Of a stretch of 33,747 nt of DNA, positions 16,769-25,497 are shown piece by piece. Position 1 is the first letter of the stretch. Every line of letters begins with the position of its first letter. Source of the DNA: Nocardioides sp. Lineage in GTDB: Bacteria; Actinomycetota; Actinomycetes; Propionibacteriales; Nocardioidaceae. The DNA lies in contig JAOPXM010000237.1 in the NCBI GenBank assembly GCA_025965125.1, forward strand, positions 1-33,747, written 5' to 3'. The notes under the pieces are model-generated. The model searched no databases. It was given only the letters and a program-made list of their open reading frames with translations, and was not told the origin of the DNA. The position numbers were made by a program, and so were the translations under genes.

Positions 16769-18079
16769 TCAGGCGACGGGCAGCCGTAGCACGAATCGGG
16801 TGGGCGGGCCGGGGTTCTCCAGGGTCAGCTCCCCGCCGGCGGTCCGCGCCACGCGGCGCGCAATCGCCAACCCCAGGCCGGTCCCGGACCCGGAGGTCAC
16901 GCCCGGTTCGAAGATCCGGTCGGCGAGCGCGATGTCAACGCCGGGACCGTCGTCCACCACGGCGATGTCGGCGGTCCGCCCGCGGCCGACTGTGGCGGAG
17001 ACCAGCACCGACGCGGTCGCCAGCCGGGCGGCATTCTCGAGCAGCGGTGCCAGGGCCCGCACAGCCAGGTCGTGGGGGACGGCCAGTCGAATGTCCAGGT
17101 CGGCGACGGTGACCGTGACCTGGTCGGTGTTGATCGTCTCGACGATCTCCCCGACCACCTGGGCCAGCGAGCACTGCGCCGCCTCGACGAGTGTCGCTTC
17201 GTTGCGCGCCAGCTCCAACAGGGTCGTGATCGTCGCGGACATCCGCTTGGCTGCCGCCGAGATCTCGGTGAGATCGGTCCGCACCTCTGGTGTCAGCTCG
17301 TCCCGCAGCAGTGCCAGGTCGGCGGTGCCCTGGACGGTGGTCAGGGGTGTGCGCAGCTCGTGTGCGAGCTCGGAGGTCAAGCGCTGCTCCGACCGGATCG
17401 CGGCAGCGACCCGGTCCAGGAGTGTGTCGAGGGTGCCCGCGAGGGCGCTGAGCTCGTTGGTCGGTGGGCCCGGGTCGAACCTACGGCCGAGGTCGTGTTC
17501 GCTCCAGTCGGTGGCGGTCCTGGCCATGGCGGCAACGGGAGCGAGGGCCCGCCGGCTGATCCAGGCCGCGATGAGGCCGGCAGCCGCCGTGGTGATGAGG
17601 CCGGTCACGAGGCTGACCAGCAGGGCGTAGTGCTCGGCTTCCTCGTAGGGCGCCAGTCGTTCGGTGACGATGACCACCCCGTCCAGCCCGCCGCTGGTGC
17701 GGAACGGCTGGACACGGACGCGGTTGGCCTCGCCGGCACCGGTCGAGGATGCCACGGTGTGAGTGCTCAGCTTCTCGTACTCCTCGCGGAGACTCTCCGG
17801 GGCGCTGCCGCCCACGAGGGTGCCGGATGCGTCGTACACCGCGACGCCGGCGTCCAGCTGCTGTCCCGGTATGACGAGCTGGGTGTCCGTCGAGGCGGTC
17901 TCAACCGAGCTCACGACCGCGTCCGCGCGGTCCTCCAGGACCCGCTCCACGTCCCGGCTGCTCAGGTCGGTCAGGAGCAGCTGCAGGACGAGGGTGAGGA
18001 GCAGCATGGCGAACGCCGTGACCGTTGTGGTCAGGATGACGATCTGCTGCCGAAAGGAGCCGGGCCGCGGGACCCTCAC
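16769..18079 (-). CDS. Sensor histidine kinase
   Basis: A protein of 436 aa. TM segments at about 13-36 and 150-173 flank a sensor domain of about 110 residues with no recognised fold. A HAMP-like linker (RRALAPVAAMARTAT) leads to the H-box LTSELAHELRTPLTT with phospho-acceptor His240. The N-box is LAPLLENAARLA, with VVDDGPGV and GSGTGLGLAIARRVA for ATP binding. The start GTG overlaps the stop of the response regulator upstream (GTGA), so it is expressed with it. The order regulator-kinase is the same as in the other two-component system of this window. Confidence 0.92.
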   Translation of the reverse strand: MRVPRPGSFRQQIVILTTTVTAFAMLLLTLVLQLLLTDLSSRDVERVLEDRADAVVSSVETASTDTQLVIPGQQLDAGVAVYDASGTLVGGSAPESLREEYEKLSTHTVASSTGAGEANRVRVQPFRTSGGLDGVVIVTERLAPYEEAEHYALLVSLVTGLITTAAAGLIAAWISRRALAPVAAMARTATDWSEHDLGRRFDPGPPTNELSALAGTLDTLLDRVAAAIRSEQRLTSELAHELRTPLTTVQGTADLALLRDELTPEVRTDLTEISAAAKRMSATITTLLELARNEATLVEAAQCSLAQVVGEIVETINTDQVTVTVADLDIRLAVPHDLAVRALAPLLENAARLATASVLVSATVGRGRTADIAVVDDGPGVDIALADRIFEPGVTSGSGTGLGLAIARRVARTAGGELTLENPGPPTRFVLRLPVA

Positions 18080-18735
18080 CGGATCCGGAACCCGACACCG
18101 CGGACGGTCTCGATCGAGACGGGTGAGTCGATCGACTCCAGCTTGGCGCGGACGCGACGCATGAACGAGTCGATCGTGTTCTCGCTCACGATGGCCCCGT
18201 CGGGCCAGGCGGCAGCCACCACGGTGCGCCGCCGTACAACCTCGCCGGGACGCGACGTGATGGCGGCGAGCATCCGGAACTCCGTGGGGGTCAGGAGCAC
18301 CTCGCCGGACGCCGTGCGCACCGCGTGGCCGGCGGGGTCGAGCTCCAGCCCCTCCGGTGTGGTCAGGGTGCCGCGGCCGCGCCGACCCAGGGCCTCGACG
18401 CGGGCGATCAGCTCCTTGACGTCGAACGGCTTGGCGACGTAGTCGTCGCCGCCGGCGCTGAAACCTGCCAGGCGTTCATGGACCGCCCCGAGGGCAGTCA
18501 GGAACAGCACCGGTGCCGGCTGGCCGGCCGACCGGAGGGCCTGGCAGACGTCGCGGCCGTCGGAGTCGGGGAGGCCGATGTCCATGACGAGCACCTCGAC
18601 GGAGCTGTCGGCTCCGAACAGACGCAAGGCCTCGGCGCCGTCGTGAGCAGTGATGACCTCGTGACCCGCGAACCTGAGCGCCTGGCCCAGAAGATGGCGG
18701 ATCGAGGAGTCGTCCTCGCAGATCCCGACGAGCAT
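18076..18735 (-). CDS. OmpR-family response regulator
   Basis: A protein of 219 aa. The receiver has the acidic pair E7-D8, phospho-acceptor Asp52 in VMDIGLPDSDG, Thr80 and Lys102 in DDYVAKPF. The winged-helix output domain has LTPTEFRMLAAITSRPGEVV and ENTIDSFMRRVRAKL, ending IETVRGVGFRIR. ATG 18735 has AGGAGG 8 nt upstream. It is followed by its kinase with a 4-nt overlap and preceded, 47 nt away on the same strand, by a DUF2231 membrane-protein gene that may share its transcript. Confidence 0.93.
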   Translation of the reverse strand: MLVGICEDDSSIRHLLGQALRFAGHEVITAHDGAEALRLFGADSSVEVLVMDIGLPDSDGRDVCQALRSAGQPAPVLFLTALGAVHERLAGFSAGGDDYVAKPFDVKELIARVEALGRRGRGTLTTPEGLELDPAGHAVRTASGEVLLTPTEFRMLAAITSRPGEVVRRRTVVAAAWPDGAIVSENTIDSFMRRVRAKLESIDSPVSIETVRGVGFRIR

Positions 18736-18782
18736 GCCGACAACCTCCTCTCAGTCCGAGCCGGTGATCGGCGTCGGCGACG

Positions 18783-19250
18783 TCATTGTCCCGAGCTGAC
18801 AGTGCCACCCCAGGCGGCGCGCGCACCAGAGTCGCCCACGCGGTACACCTGCACGCTGCACGCGAGAGCGGCGACCACCGCGAGCACGGCCCAGGCCGTG
18901 AACAGCTTCGGCGGCTGCGGCGTCGGTGCCCGCTCACGGCGGAGCTCCGTGGCCACGAACACGGCCGAGGTGATGAGCAGCGCCAGCGCGAACCAGAGCA
19001 GCTGATCCCCGAGCTGTGCGTGCTGCCCAGGATCGCCGACCTGCTTCTCGAGGTTCTCGCCGCTGGACGTGGCGACGGGGATCAGCACCGTCGAGACGAG
19101 TGCTGCGGCCACGACGAGCGGCCCGTAGCGGACCCGCCAGCCGGGACGCACAGCGATGAGCAACGTGCCCAGGGTGGCCAGGGGGAGCAGGACCACGATC
19201 GCGTGCACCACCAGCGGATGCAAGGGCAGGCCGTTGAACGTGCTGAACAT
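18783..19250 (-). CDS. DUF2231 membrane protein (paralogue 1)
   Basis: A protein of 155 aa with four hydrophobic helices. It begins FNGLPLHPLVVHAIVVLLPLA, the hallmark of DUF2231 proteins, with two conserved histidines near the membrane, and ends with GDSGARAAWGG. ATG 19250 has GAGGA about 7 nt upstream; the frame is open further but without family character. The function of the family is not established; the paired histidines would suit heme or metal binding, which is inference. It lies upstream of a two-component system on the same strand. A second copy of the family is at 27345. Confidence 0.8.
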   Translation of the reverse strand: MFSTFNGLPLHPLVVHAIVVLLPLATLGTLLIAVRPGWRVRYGPLVVAAALVSTVLIPVATSSGENLEKQVGDPGQHAQLGDQLLWFALALLITSAVFVATELRRERAPTPQPPKLFTAWAVLAVVAALACSVQVYRVGDSGARAAWGGTVSSGQ

Positions 19251-19440
19251 GCAGGATCCTCGCTGTCGGCGATCGGGCAGCCACCAGCGTCGCGGGGTGC
19301 ACCTGCCAACAACCTGACCGTTCACCGGGTCCGGAGCTCGAATCGTGTGCCGAGTCGGCCCCGGCGGTGCTGTCCTCGCGCTCAACGTAGACGCGGACGC
19401 GTCGCTCGCGCCGGGTGCCGTCTCCTGACAGGTTGGGGCC

Positions 19441-20865
19441 ATGGACCTCGCTGTCGACCTGAGCACTCGGGGCGACCGGTCCACCGCGATCTACCGGGCG
19501 CTGCTCGCGGCGATCCGCTCCGGCCGCCTCGGTGCCGGTGACCGCCTGCCCCCGACCCGCGATCTCGCACGCGACCTGGGAGTCTCGCGCAACACGGTGG
19601 CCACGGCCTACGAGCGACTCGCCGCCGAGGGCTACCTGGAGGCGCGAGTGGGTGCTGGGACCTACGTGACCGACGCGGCGGCGACCGCGCGGCCGCGTCG
19701 CCGACCGGCCGCGCTCCGGCCGCGTCGGGGATGGCACTTCACGCCGTTGGCGGTCAGCGGACAGGCTCCCAAGCCCGCCCACGACTTCCGCGTCGGCATC
19801 CCGGACGCGTCCTTGTTCCCGTTCGACACGTGGCGGCGCCTGGTTGCTGCCGAGCTCCGTGCAGGCGCGCACAGCCCCGGAACGTACGCCGACCCCGCGG
19901 GGCACCCACCGCTGCGCGAGGCGATCGTTCGCTACCTTGCCCTGTCGCGGGGCTTGTCCGCCGACGCCGACGACGTCCTCGTGACCCACGGGACGCAACA
20001 GGCGCTCGACCTGATCGCCCGCGTGCTCGTGGAGCCCGGTGACACGGTCGCCGTGGAGGATCCGGGCTACCCGTTCGCGCGCGAGGTCTTCGCGTCGTAC
20101 GGCGCCCACGTGGTGCCGGTGCCCGTGGACGGGGACGGTCTCGTCGTGGACCGGATCCCGGACCGGGCCAGGATCGTGTTCACGACGCCGTCGCACCAGT
20201 TCCCGTTGGGCCCACCGCTCTCGCTCGAGCGGCGACTGGCGCTCCTGGAGTTCGCGGACCGGCACCGCGTCGCGGTGATCGAGGACGACTACGACAGCGA
20301 GTTCCGCTTCACCGAACGGCCGCTGGAGACGCTGCACGCCCTGGACGAAACGGGCCGGGTGATCTACGTCGGCACGTTCTCCAAGTCGCTGGTCCCGGCC
20401 CTCCGTGCCGGCTACCTCGTCGCGCCGCCGACGCTGCGCGCGGCCCTGTGTGGCGCCCGCCAGCTCGCGGACGGCTACGGATCGCTCCCGGACCAGGCTG
20501 CGCTCGCACACTTCCTGGCGGACGGCATGCTGGGGCGCCACCTGCGCCGGGCCCGAACGGTGTACGGCGAGCGCCGGGCGCTGACCATCGAGGGCATCGA
20601 GACGCTGCTCGCCGAGCACCTGGAGCTGGTGCCGTCCGCCGCCGGGCTGCACGTTGCCGCGCTCCTTCGCGATCCCGCCGTCCCCGACGTCGAGGTGGTC
20701 GGTCTCGCTGCTGCCGAGGGTGTGGTCGTCGAGGCGCTGTCGAGCTACGGGGGCAGGCGGCCTGGCCTCGTGTTCGGCTACGGCGCGGCCGAGACCGCGT
20801 CGATCACGCCGGGTCTGGCACTGCTGAGGACGATCCTCGGTCAGGGAAGACCCAGGTCCAGATGA
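19441..20865 (+). CDS. MocR-type (GntR HTH + PLP aminotransferase fold) regulator
   Basis: A protein of 474 aa. Residues about 10-78 are a GntR winged helix (STAIYRALLAAIRSGRLGAGDRLPPTRDLARDLGVSRNTVATAYERL). From about 110 to the end it has a fold-I aminotransferase domain: the PLP-lysine motif GTFSKSLVPALRAGY with Lys315, and EDDYDSEFRF. MocR proteins use bound PLP to sense amino acids or vitamin B6 and usually control a neighbouring gene. The neighbour here is an amino-acid permease transcribed towards it, with a 62-nt tail overlap. A long inverted repeat at that permease's promoter is a good candidate binding site. ATG 19441 is preceded at 6 nt by CAGGTT, a weak -10. Confidence 0.9.
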   Translation: MDLAVDLSTRGDRSTAIYRALLAAIRSGRLGAGDRLPPTRDLARDLGVSRNTVATAYERLAAEGYLEARVGAGTYVTDAAATARPRRRPAALRPRRGWHFTPLAVSGQAPKPAHDFRVGIPDASLFPFDTWRRLVAAELRAGAHSPGTYADPAGHPPLREAIVRYLALSRGLSADADDVLVTHGTQQALDLIARVLVEPGDTVAVEDPGYPFAREVFASYGAHVVPVPVDGDGLVVDRIPDRARIVFTTPSHQFPLGPPLSLERRLALLEFADRHRVAVIEDDYDSEFRFTERPLETLHALDETGRVIYVGTFSKSLVPALRAGYLVAPPTLRAALCGARQLADGYGSLPDQAALAHFLADGMLGRHLRRARTVYGERRALTIEGIETLLAEHLELVPSAAGLHVAALLRDPAVPDVEVVGLAAAEGVVVEALSSYGGRRPGLVFGYGAAETASITPGLALLRTILGQGRPRSR

Positions 20866-22138
20866 GGGCGCCGACGCAGATCGCCAGGGCGGCGACCAGA
20901 TGGGTGCCCGTCACGGCCAGCAGGCCGAGGGTGGCGACGAACGAGACGACGGCTCCACGCCAGACCCAGGTGGATCGGGGAAGCAGCTTGATCGCCGCAG
21001 CGGTACCGACCACGTAGACCAGCGTGAAGGCTCCTGTGACGAGCAGCAGCGTGGACTCGAGCGGCAGGCCGAAGATCGCGACGACCGCGAGGGTCGCAAG
21101 TGAGTACCCGGTCACCACCGCCATCGAGCGACGCGGCACCTCGCCCGCGGAAGATCCGTGCGCGAACCAGGCAGGCAGCGCGCCGTCACGCCCAAGTGCC
21201 GCACCCAGCCGCGCCCCACCTGCGAAGTAGGCGTTCATCGCCCCGATCGACAACAGCACCGCCACGCCCGCCGTGACCGGCCGCGCCCACTCGCCGAAGC
21301 CGAGGACGAGCAGGTCGGACAACGGTGCCTTGCTCGCCCCGTCCCCGAGGACCGCCACGGTCGCGAACGAGATGCCGAGGTACAGAACCGCGACGACCGT
21401 GACGGCCACCGCCGTGGCGCGGGTGATGTCGCGACCAGGGTTGCGGTAGTCCGACGACAGCGACGTCACGGCCTCCCACCCGGCGAATGCCCAGACCAGC
21501 AACGCGGCGGCCGTGCCGACCGCTGCCCAACCGTGGGGCGCGAACGGTGTGAGGTTGTCCATCGTGGCGTGCGGCAGCGAGACCACCGTGGCGGCGACCA
21601 GCAGCACGGCGAGGACGGCGGCGATGCCCAGCTGCACCCGACCTGAGACGCGGATGCCGTACCAGTTCATGATGGCGACCACGCAGATCAGGACCGCGGT
21701 GGTGACCAGCTGGGTGTGCCGACCGCCGCCGAGCACGTCGGCGACGTAGGCACCCGCAAAGCCGGCGGCGGGCGGTGCGCCGATCGGGATCGCGAAGTAG
21801 AAGCACCAGCCGATGAGCGTGGCCGCTCGTCCGCCGAATGCCCGCCGTGCGTAGGTCGACACCCCGCCGCCATCGGGGTACCGCGCACCGAGCGCTGCGA
21901 AGGTGGCTGCCAGCGGGATCGAGAGCAGGATCAGCGCCACCCACGCGACCAGCGAGGCGGGTCCCGCGGCCCTGGCGGCCAGGGCGGGCAGCGAGATCAC
22001 ACCAGTCCCCAGCACGGCGCCGACGGTCAGCGCCGCGCCCTGCGCAAGGCTGAGTCCGGAGGCGGGGACGGCACCGGCCAGCGGCACGGTGAGCCCGGTG
22101 CGGTTGGCGGGGAACGTGGTCTCGCAGGTGGTCGGCAC
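20804..22138 (-). CDS. APC-superfamily amino-acid permease/exporter (YjeH-like)
   Basis: A protein of 444 aa with about 12 TM helices. The first helix has LTVGAVLGTGVISLPALAARAAGPASLVAW, the unwound-helix glycine motif of APC carriers, and the pattern is closest, from memory, to YjeH-type exporters of methionine and branched-chain amino acids. Helix 6 has WAFAGWEAVTSLSSDYRNPGRDI. The start is GTG 22138 with TAGGTT exactly 6 nt upstream and no ribosome binding site, so it looks leaderless. A perfect 16-bp inverted repeat brackets the likely -35. The convergent MocR gene is the probable regulator. The direction of transport is inferred. Confidence 0.85.
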   Translation of the reverse strand: MPTTCETTFPANRTGLTVPLAGAVPASGLSLAQGAALTVGAVLGTGVISLPALAARAAGPASLVAWVALILLSIPLAATFAALGARYPDGGGVSTYARRAFGGRAATLIGWCFYFAIPIGAPPAAGFAGAYVADVLGGGRHTQLVTTAVLICVVAIMNWYGIRVSGRVQLGIAAVLAVLLVAATVVSLPHATMDNLTPFAPHGWAAVGTAAALLVWAFAGWEAVTSLSSDYRNPGRDITRATAVAVTVVAVLYLGISFATVAVLGDGASKAPLSDLLVLGFGEWARPVTAGVAVLLSIGAMNAYFAGGARLGAALGRDGALPAWFAHGSSAGEVPRRSMAVVTGYSLATLAVVAIFGLPLESTLLLVTGAFTLVYVVGTAAAIKLLPRSTWVWRGAVVSFVATLGLLAVTGTHLVAALAICVGALIWTWVFPDRGSSSAVPDPA

Positions 22139-22144
22139 GAGAAA

Positions 22145-22150
22145 AACCTA
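22145..22150 (-). promoter_or_regulatory. Putative -10 of a leaderless transcript (permease)
   Basis: On the minus strand TAGGTT is followed by 6 nt and then the GTG at 22138. A TTCACT lies 17 nt upstream as a plausible -35, in the loop of the adjacent inverted repeat. Confidence 0.55.
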
Positions 22151-22189
22151 GGCGCCCTATTGGCTCCAGTGAAGAGCCAATAGGGCGCC
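22151..22189. promoter_or_regulatory. Perfect 16-bp inverted repeat at the permease promoter
   Basis: GGCGCCCTATTGGCTC (22151-22166) and its exact complement (22174-22189) enclose a 7-nt loop. One arm lies between the predicted -35 and -10 of the permease gene and the other lies just upstream of the -35. This fits an operator for a dimeric regulator such as the adjacent MocR. As RNA on the minus strand it would be a strong hairpin followed by a T-rich stretch, so it could also terminate transcripts of the metalloprotease gene. Confidence 0.7.
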
Positions 22190-22260
22190 CATGAGTTAGG
22201 CCAATCCTGCGTGGCGCAGATGCGGGAGCCGCGGGGCACAAGCTCCTCCAGCTGCGAAGG

Positions 22261-23811
22261 TCACGGCTTGAAGACGGTCGCCTTGAAGCCGAAGCCCTTG
22301 GCCTCGTCCAGCGGCTTTCCCTGGCAGGAGTAGACAGCGTTCTGCCTCCAGCACCGGTACCGCGTCGAGGCGTTGACCAGCGTGATCGTCGCGCTCTTCA
22401 CCGACGCCCTGGAGAACGAGAACGTCACCTTCCCGTAGCCCTTGTCGGACAGCGGGATGCCCTTCCGGATCGAACCGCCCTGCGACTTCTTGATGATGAG
22501 GTACGCCGCCGGGGTGCTGCCCGCGCTGGGTGCGTTGACGGTGACGCTGGCCTGCCACCTCGAGCCCTGGAGCGAGTTGTCGGGCTTGATGACGAAGTTC
22601 CGCGAGGCCAGGTGGTCGATGTGGGTGCTCCGCTTCGCCACCCTGGCGGACTTGCCCAGGCTCCAGGTCTTGCTGATCGCCGCACTCGGCCAGTGCGATC
22701 CCTCCGCATAGGCGCCGGACGGGTTCGTGTTGGCTGCGGCGTACGACCGGAAGACGTTGGCGAAACCGGCCTTCTGGTCCAGGACCTGCTTCACCGCCTG
22801 GATCGAGTAGGCGTCCGGAGCGCCCTTGCCTGCATAGGCCTTGTTCCAGATGGACTTGACGACGCCGTTCCCGTACTTCTCGCTGAGGTACTCGAAGAAC
22901 GGCCAGTTCCCGTACTGGTTGAAGCCGTTCTGGTTGAAGATGTCGAGCGATGATCCTGGGTCCTTGACCTGGCCGTACGGCAGGTACTGGCGGTTGTCGT
23001 TGACCTCGTCCGCGAACCGCTCCTCCATCCAGGTTGCGGTGGCCTCCATGAACCAGTGGTCCTCCGTGTCGTCATAGGCGAACTGGATCGCGTGGAAGAA
23101 CTCGTGGGCGGCTGTCACCCGCAGGCTCTTGATGGGCGCCCGTCCGAATTGGGACCTGGCGAAGTCGTCGTCGAGCACGCAGTAGCCGGACGCGATGTAC
23201 TTCTCGCCCTTCACTGTGTACTCCGGAGCGCAGTAGCCGTAGAGCCCTTGGCCACCGAGCTCCTTGAGATAGACGTCGAACTTGCTGTTGCCGCCGTGGC
23301 TGCCGTCCTTGATGGGCGCGCGGTAGCCGAGCTTCTGGACCTCGGCCCGCCACACCTTGTTCATGATGCCCAGGCTCTTGTTGACCCATTTCTGGTTGGG
23401 CGGGGCATCGGCGGTGGAGCTCACCCAGTGGATGCAGAACTTCGTCGAGCACTTCTTCCTCGCGGGCACGAGGTAGCCGTCACCGTACTGGTCGGCGGGC
23501 CCGTCGGTGGGCCGTGCGAGGAGTCCTTGGGCCTTGGCCCGGTCGGCGCCGCTCAGGTCTGGCAGTGCACGGAAGAGGTCGAGCATGGCCAGCGAGGCGT
23601 CCGGCCGGGAACCCGTCGGAGCCGCGGTCGCCGTGCCGGCGAGGAGGTTCGTCACCCGGTCCAGGGCCCGAGCTGCGCGCTGCTCGACAACGCGTCCGGT
23701 CGGCCGGGCGGCAGGCGAGCCGGTGCCGTTCGTTGCGGACGAAGTCGTGGCGGGCAGAACGGTGAGTGCCGTGCTGAGTGCCACCAGAACGGTGGCGACG
23801 CTGCGGCGCAT
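22261..23811 (-). CDS. Secreted zinc metalloprotease, HExxH type (MXAN_6640-like)
   Basis: A protein of 516 aa. A signal peptide (about 1-26, MRRSVATVLVALSTALTVLP) is followed by a propeptide-like region. The catalytic motif is AAHEFFHAIQFAYDD with His236, Glu237 and His240, and EATATWMEE about 16 residues on offers Glu256 as the third zinc ligand, the gluzincin pattern. Cysteines in the mature part (C121, C126, C194, C211 and two near the C-terminus) suggest disulfides. The last ~120 residues look like a beta-rich C-terminal domain. ATG 23811 has GAGGA about 6 nt upstream; upstream in-frame starts lack one and would spoil the signal peptide. The family name is from memory and the substrate is unknown. 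Confidence 0.82.
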   Translation of the reverse strand: MRRSVATVLVALSTALTVLPATTSSATNGTGSPAARPTGRVVEQRAARALDRVTNLLAGTATAAPTGSRPDASLAMLDLFRALPDLSGADRAKAQGLLARPTDGPADQYGDGYLVPARKKCSTKFCIHWVSSTADAPPNQKWVNKSLGIMNKVWRAEVQKLGYRAPIKDGSHGGNSKFDVYLKELGGQGLYGYCAPEYTVKGEKYIASGYCVLDDDFARSQFGRAPIKSLRVTAAHEFFHAIQFAYDDTEDHWFMEATATWMEERFADEVNDNRQYLPYGQVKDPGSSLDIFNQNGFNQYGNWPFFEYLSEKYGNGVVKSIWNKAYAGKGAPDAYSIQAVKQVLDQKAGFANVFRSYAAANTNPSGAYAEGSHWPSAAISKTWSLGKSARVAKRSTHIDHLASRNFVIKPDNSLQGSRWQASVTVNAPSAGSTPAAYLIIKKSQGGSIRKGIPLSDKGYGKVTFSFSRASVKSATITLVNASTRYRCWRQNAVYSCQGKPLDEAKGFGFKATVFKP

Positions 23812-23960
23812 GTGAATCCTCATCTCGATCGTGGGGGCGCCGATGCGGCGCCGGGTGTGGACCAAGCCTGCCCCAGTGCTCGGGCCCCCCAAACCCGGCG
23901 ACCCCGGGTCGGACCTGGCCACGATTCTGGCACGCTGCCGCGTGGGGAAGGATGGGGGCA

Positions 23961-25226
23961 ATGGCCACGAGCGCGCCGATGATCACGACGGACCCAGCTG
24001 CCGATGCGGTCCGTCGTCGTGGGCTGCGGCGGATGCGCACCCTTGCGGTGTCATTGCTGTTGTTCGCCGCGCTGGTGTACGTCGTGACGATCGACCAGGA
24101 CGGGTTCCTCGGGTTCGTCAATGCGGGGGCCGAGGCGTCGATGGTGGGCGCGATCGCCGACTGGTTTGCCGTCACCGCGCTCTTCAAGCACCCCCTTGGC
24201 CTGCCCATCCCGCACACGGCACTGATCCCCAAACGCAAGGACGAGCTGGGCAAGGGACTGGAGGAGTTCGTCGGCGAGAACTTCCTGCAGGAGGACATCA
24301 TTCGTGACCGCATCTCGGCCGCGACGATCTCGCTGAGGGTCGGGCGTTGGCTGTCCGACCCGGTCAGCGCCCGGCGCGTCGTCGACGAGATCGCGGACGT
24401 GGCCGTGATCGGGCTCGGAAAGATCCGCGACGAGCATGTCGAGACCCTGGTTCTCGAGGGCCTGGTGCCGCGCTTTCGCGAGGAGCCGATCTCGCCCTTG
24501 CTGGGCGGCCTGCTGTCCGAAGCGCTCAGCGACAACCTGCATCACGGGCTGGTCGACCTCGCTCTCGACGAGCTGCATGGCTGGCTCCAGGCCAACCCCG
24601 AGACGGTGACAGAGGTCCTGGGCGAGCGCGCCCCGTGGTGGGCCCCGCCGCGGCTCAACGACCGTATTGCGGCTCGGATCCACGTCGAGCTGGTCCGGTG
24701 GGTGGGCGACATCCGCAGCGACCCCCGACATCACGCGCGGTTCGCGCTCGACTCGATGCTCGAGCAGCTCGCCCGCGACCTCCTGCACAACCCCGAGACC
24801 CAGGCCCGCACCGAGCGCCTCAAGGAGCGCCTGCTCGACCACGCCCAGGTCCTGTCGTCGAGCGTCTCGCTGTGGAACGCCCTTCGCCGCGCCCTCACCG
24901 GATCCCTGGAGGACCCGGACGGCGCGGTCCGCAAGCGGCTGCTGGCCGAGGTCTGCGCGTTCGCGGAGCGGTTGGAGGAGGACGAGGCGCTCCGGAGCCG
25001 CCTCGACACGACCGCCAGCGACGCTGCCGTGTTCGCGGTGTCGAGGTACGGCGACGAGGTCATCGCGGTCATCACGCACACGATCGAGCGGTGGGACGGC
25101 AAGGAGGCCGCGAGGCGCATCGAGCTCCACGTCGGCCGCGACCTGCAGTTCATCCGGATCAACGGCACCATCGTCGGCGGCCTGGTGGGCGTGCTGATCC
25201 ACACGACCGCGGTCATGATCCACTGA
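23961..25226 (+). CDS. DUF445 family membrane protein
   Basis: A protein of 421 aa. An N-terminal helix (TLAVSLLLFAALVYVV) and a C-terminal one (IVGGLVGVLIHTTAVMI) bracket a long, mostly alpha-helical domain. The conserved DUF445 opening is AEASMVGAIADWFAVTALFKHPLGLPIPHTALIPKRKDELGKGLEEFVGENFL, which I quote only as motif AIADWFAVTALFKHPLGLPI at about residues 58-77. The function of the family is not settled. ATG 23961 has AAGGA about 8 nt upstream; ATG 23952 is too close to that site. It is followed after 4 nt by the S4-domain gene, so the two form an operon. Confidence 0.82.
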   Translation: MATSAPMITTDPAADAVRRRGLRRMRTLAVSLLLFAALVYVVTIDQDGFLGFVNAGAEASMVGAIADWFAVTALFKHPLGLPIPHTALIPKRKDELGKGLEEFVGENFLQEDIIRDRISAATISLRVGRWLSDPVSARRVVDEIADVAVIGLGKIRDEHVETLVLEGLVPRFREEPISPLLGGLLSEALSDNLHHGLVDLALDELHGWLQANPETVTEVLGERAPWWAPPRLNDRIAARIHVELVRWVGDIRSDPRHHARFALDSMLEQLARDLLHNPETQARTERLKERLLDHAQVLSSSVSLWNALRRALTGSLEDPDGAVRKRLLAEVCAFAERLEEDEALRSRLDTTASDAAVFAVSRYGDEVIAVITHTIERWDGKEAARRIELHVGRDLQFIRINGTIVGGLVGVLIHTTAVMIH

Positions 25227-25230
25227 GACC

Positions 25231-25476
25231 ATGCCTGACCCCGTGGACGTGACCATCCGGGACGAGTCGATCCGGCTCGGCCAGTTCCTGAAGCTCGCCA
25301 ACTTGATCGAGAGCGGCTCCGAGGCAAAGCCGGTGCTCGCGCAGGGCGCGGTGACGGTCAACGGCGAGGTCGAGACCCGCCGGGGTCGCCAGCTGGTGCT
25401 GGGTGACGTTGTCATCCTCGGCGGCGTGGCCGCCCGTGTCGCTGACCAGTCCGCGGGCGACAACTTGCCGTGGTGA
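25231..25476 (+). CDS. Small S4-domain RNA-binding protein (YbcJ-like)
   Basis: An 81-aa protein that is a single S4 fold: IRDESIRLGQFLKLANLIESG, then KPVLAQGAVTVNGEVETRRGRQL with the characteristic VNGEVE/RRGRQL pattern of RNA-binding S4 domains, ending VILGGVAARV. YbcJ-like proteins bind RNA, probably in ribosome biogenesis or translation. It starts 4 nt after the DUF445 stop and is almost certainly co-expressed. It converges on the FKBP gene with a 21-nt gap. Confidence 0.85.
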   Translation: MPDPVDVTIRDESIRLGQFLKLANLIESGSEAKPVLAQGAVTVNGEVETRRGRQLVLGDVVILGGVAARVADQSAGDNLPW

Positions 25477-25497
25477 CCGCGCCCGGGTCCGGGCTGT

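Noticed and set aside
18934-20652. 572-aa minus-strand frame opposite the MocR gene
   Set aside because: Low-complexity translation, no motif, and it covers two well-supported genes.
24051-25463. 470-aa minus-strand frame opposite DUF445 and S4 genes
   Set aside because: No recognisable family; the plus-strand proteins have clear family motifs and ribosome binding sites.
25484-25497. GCCCGG-GT-CCGGGC palindrome between the S4 and FKBP genes
   Set aside because: The loop is too small for a stable hairpin and there is no T-tract; chance palindromes are frequent here.
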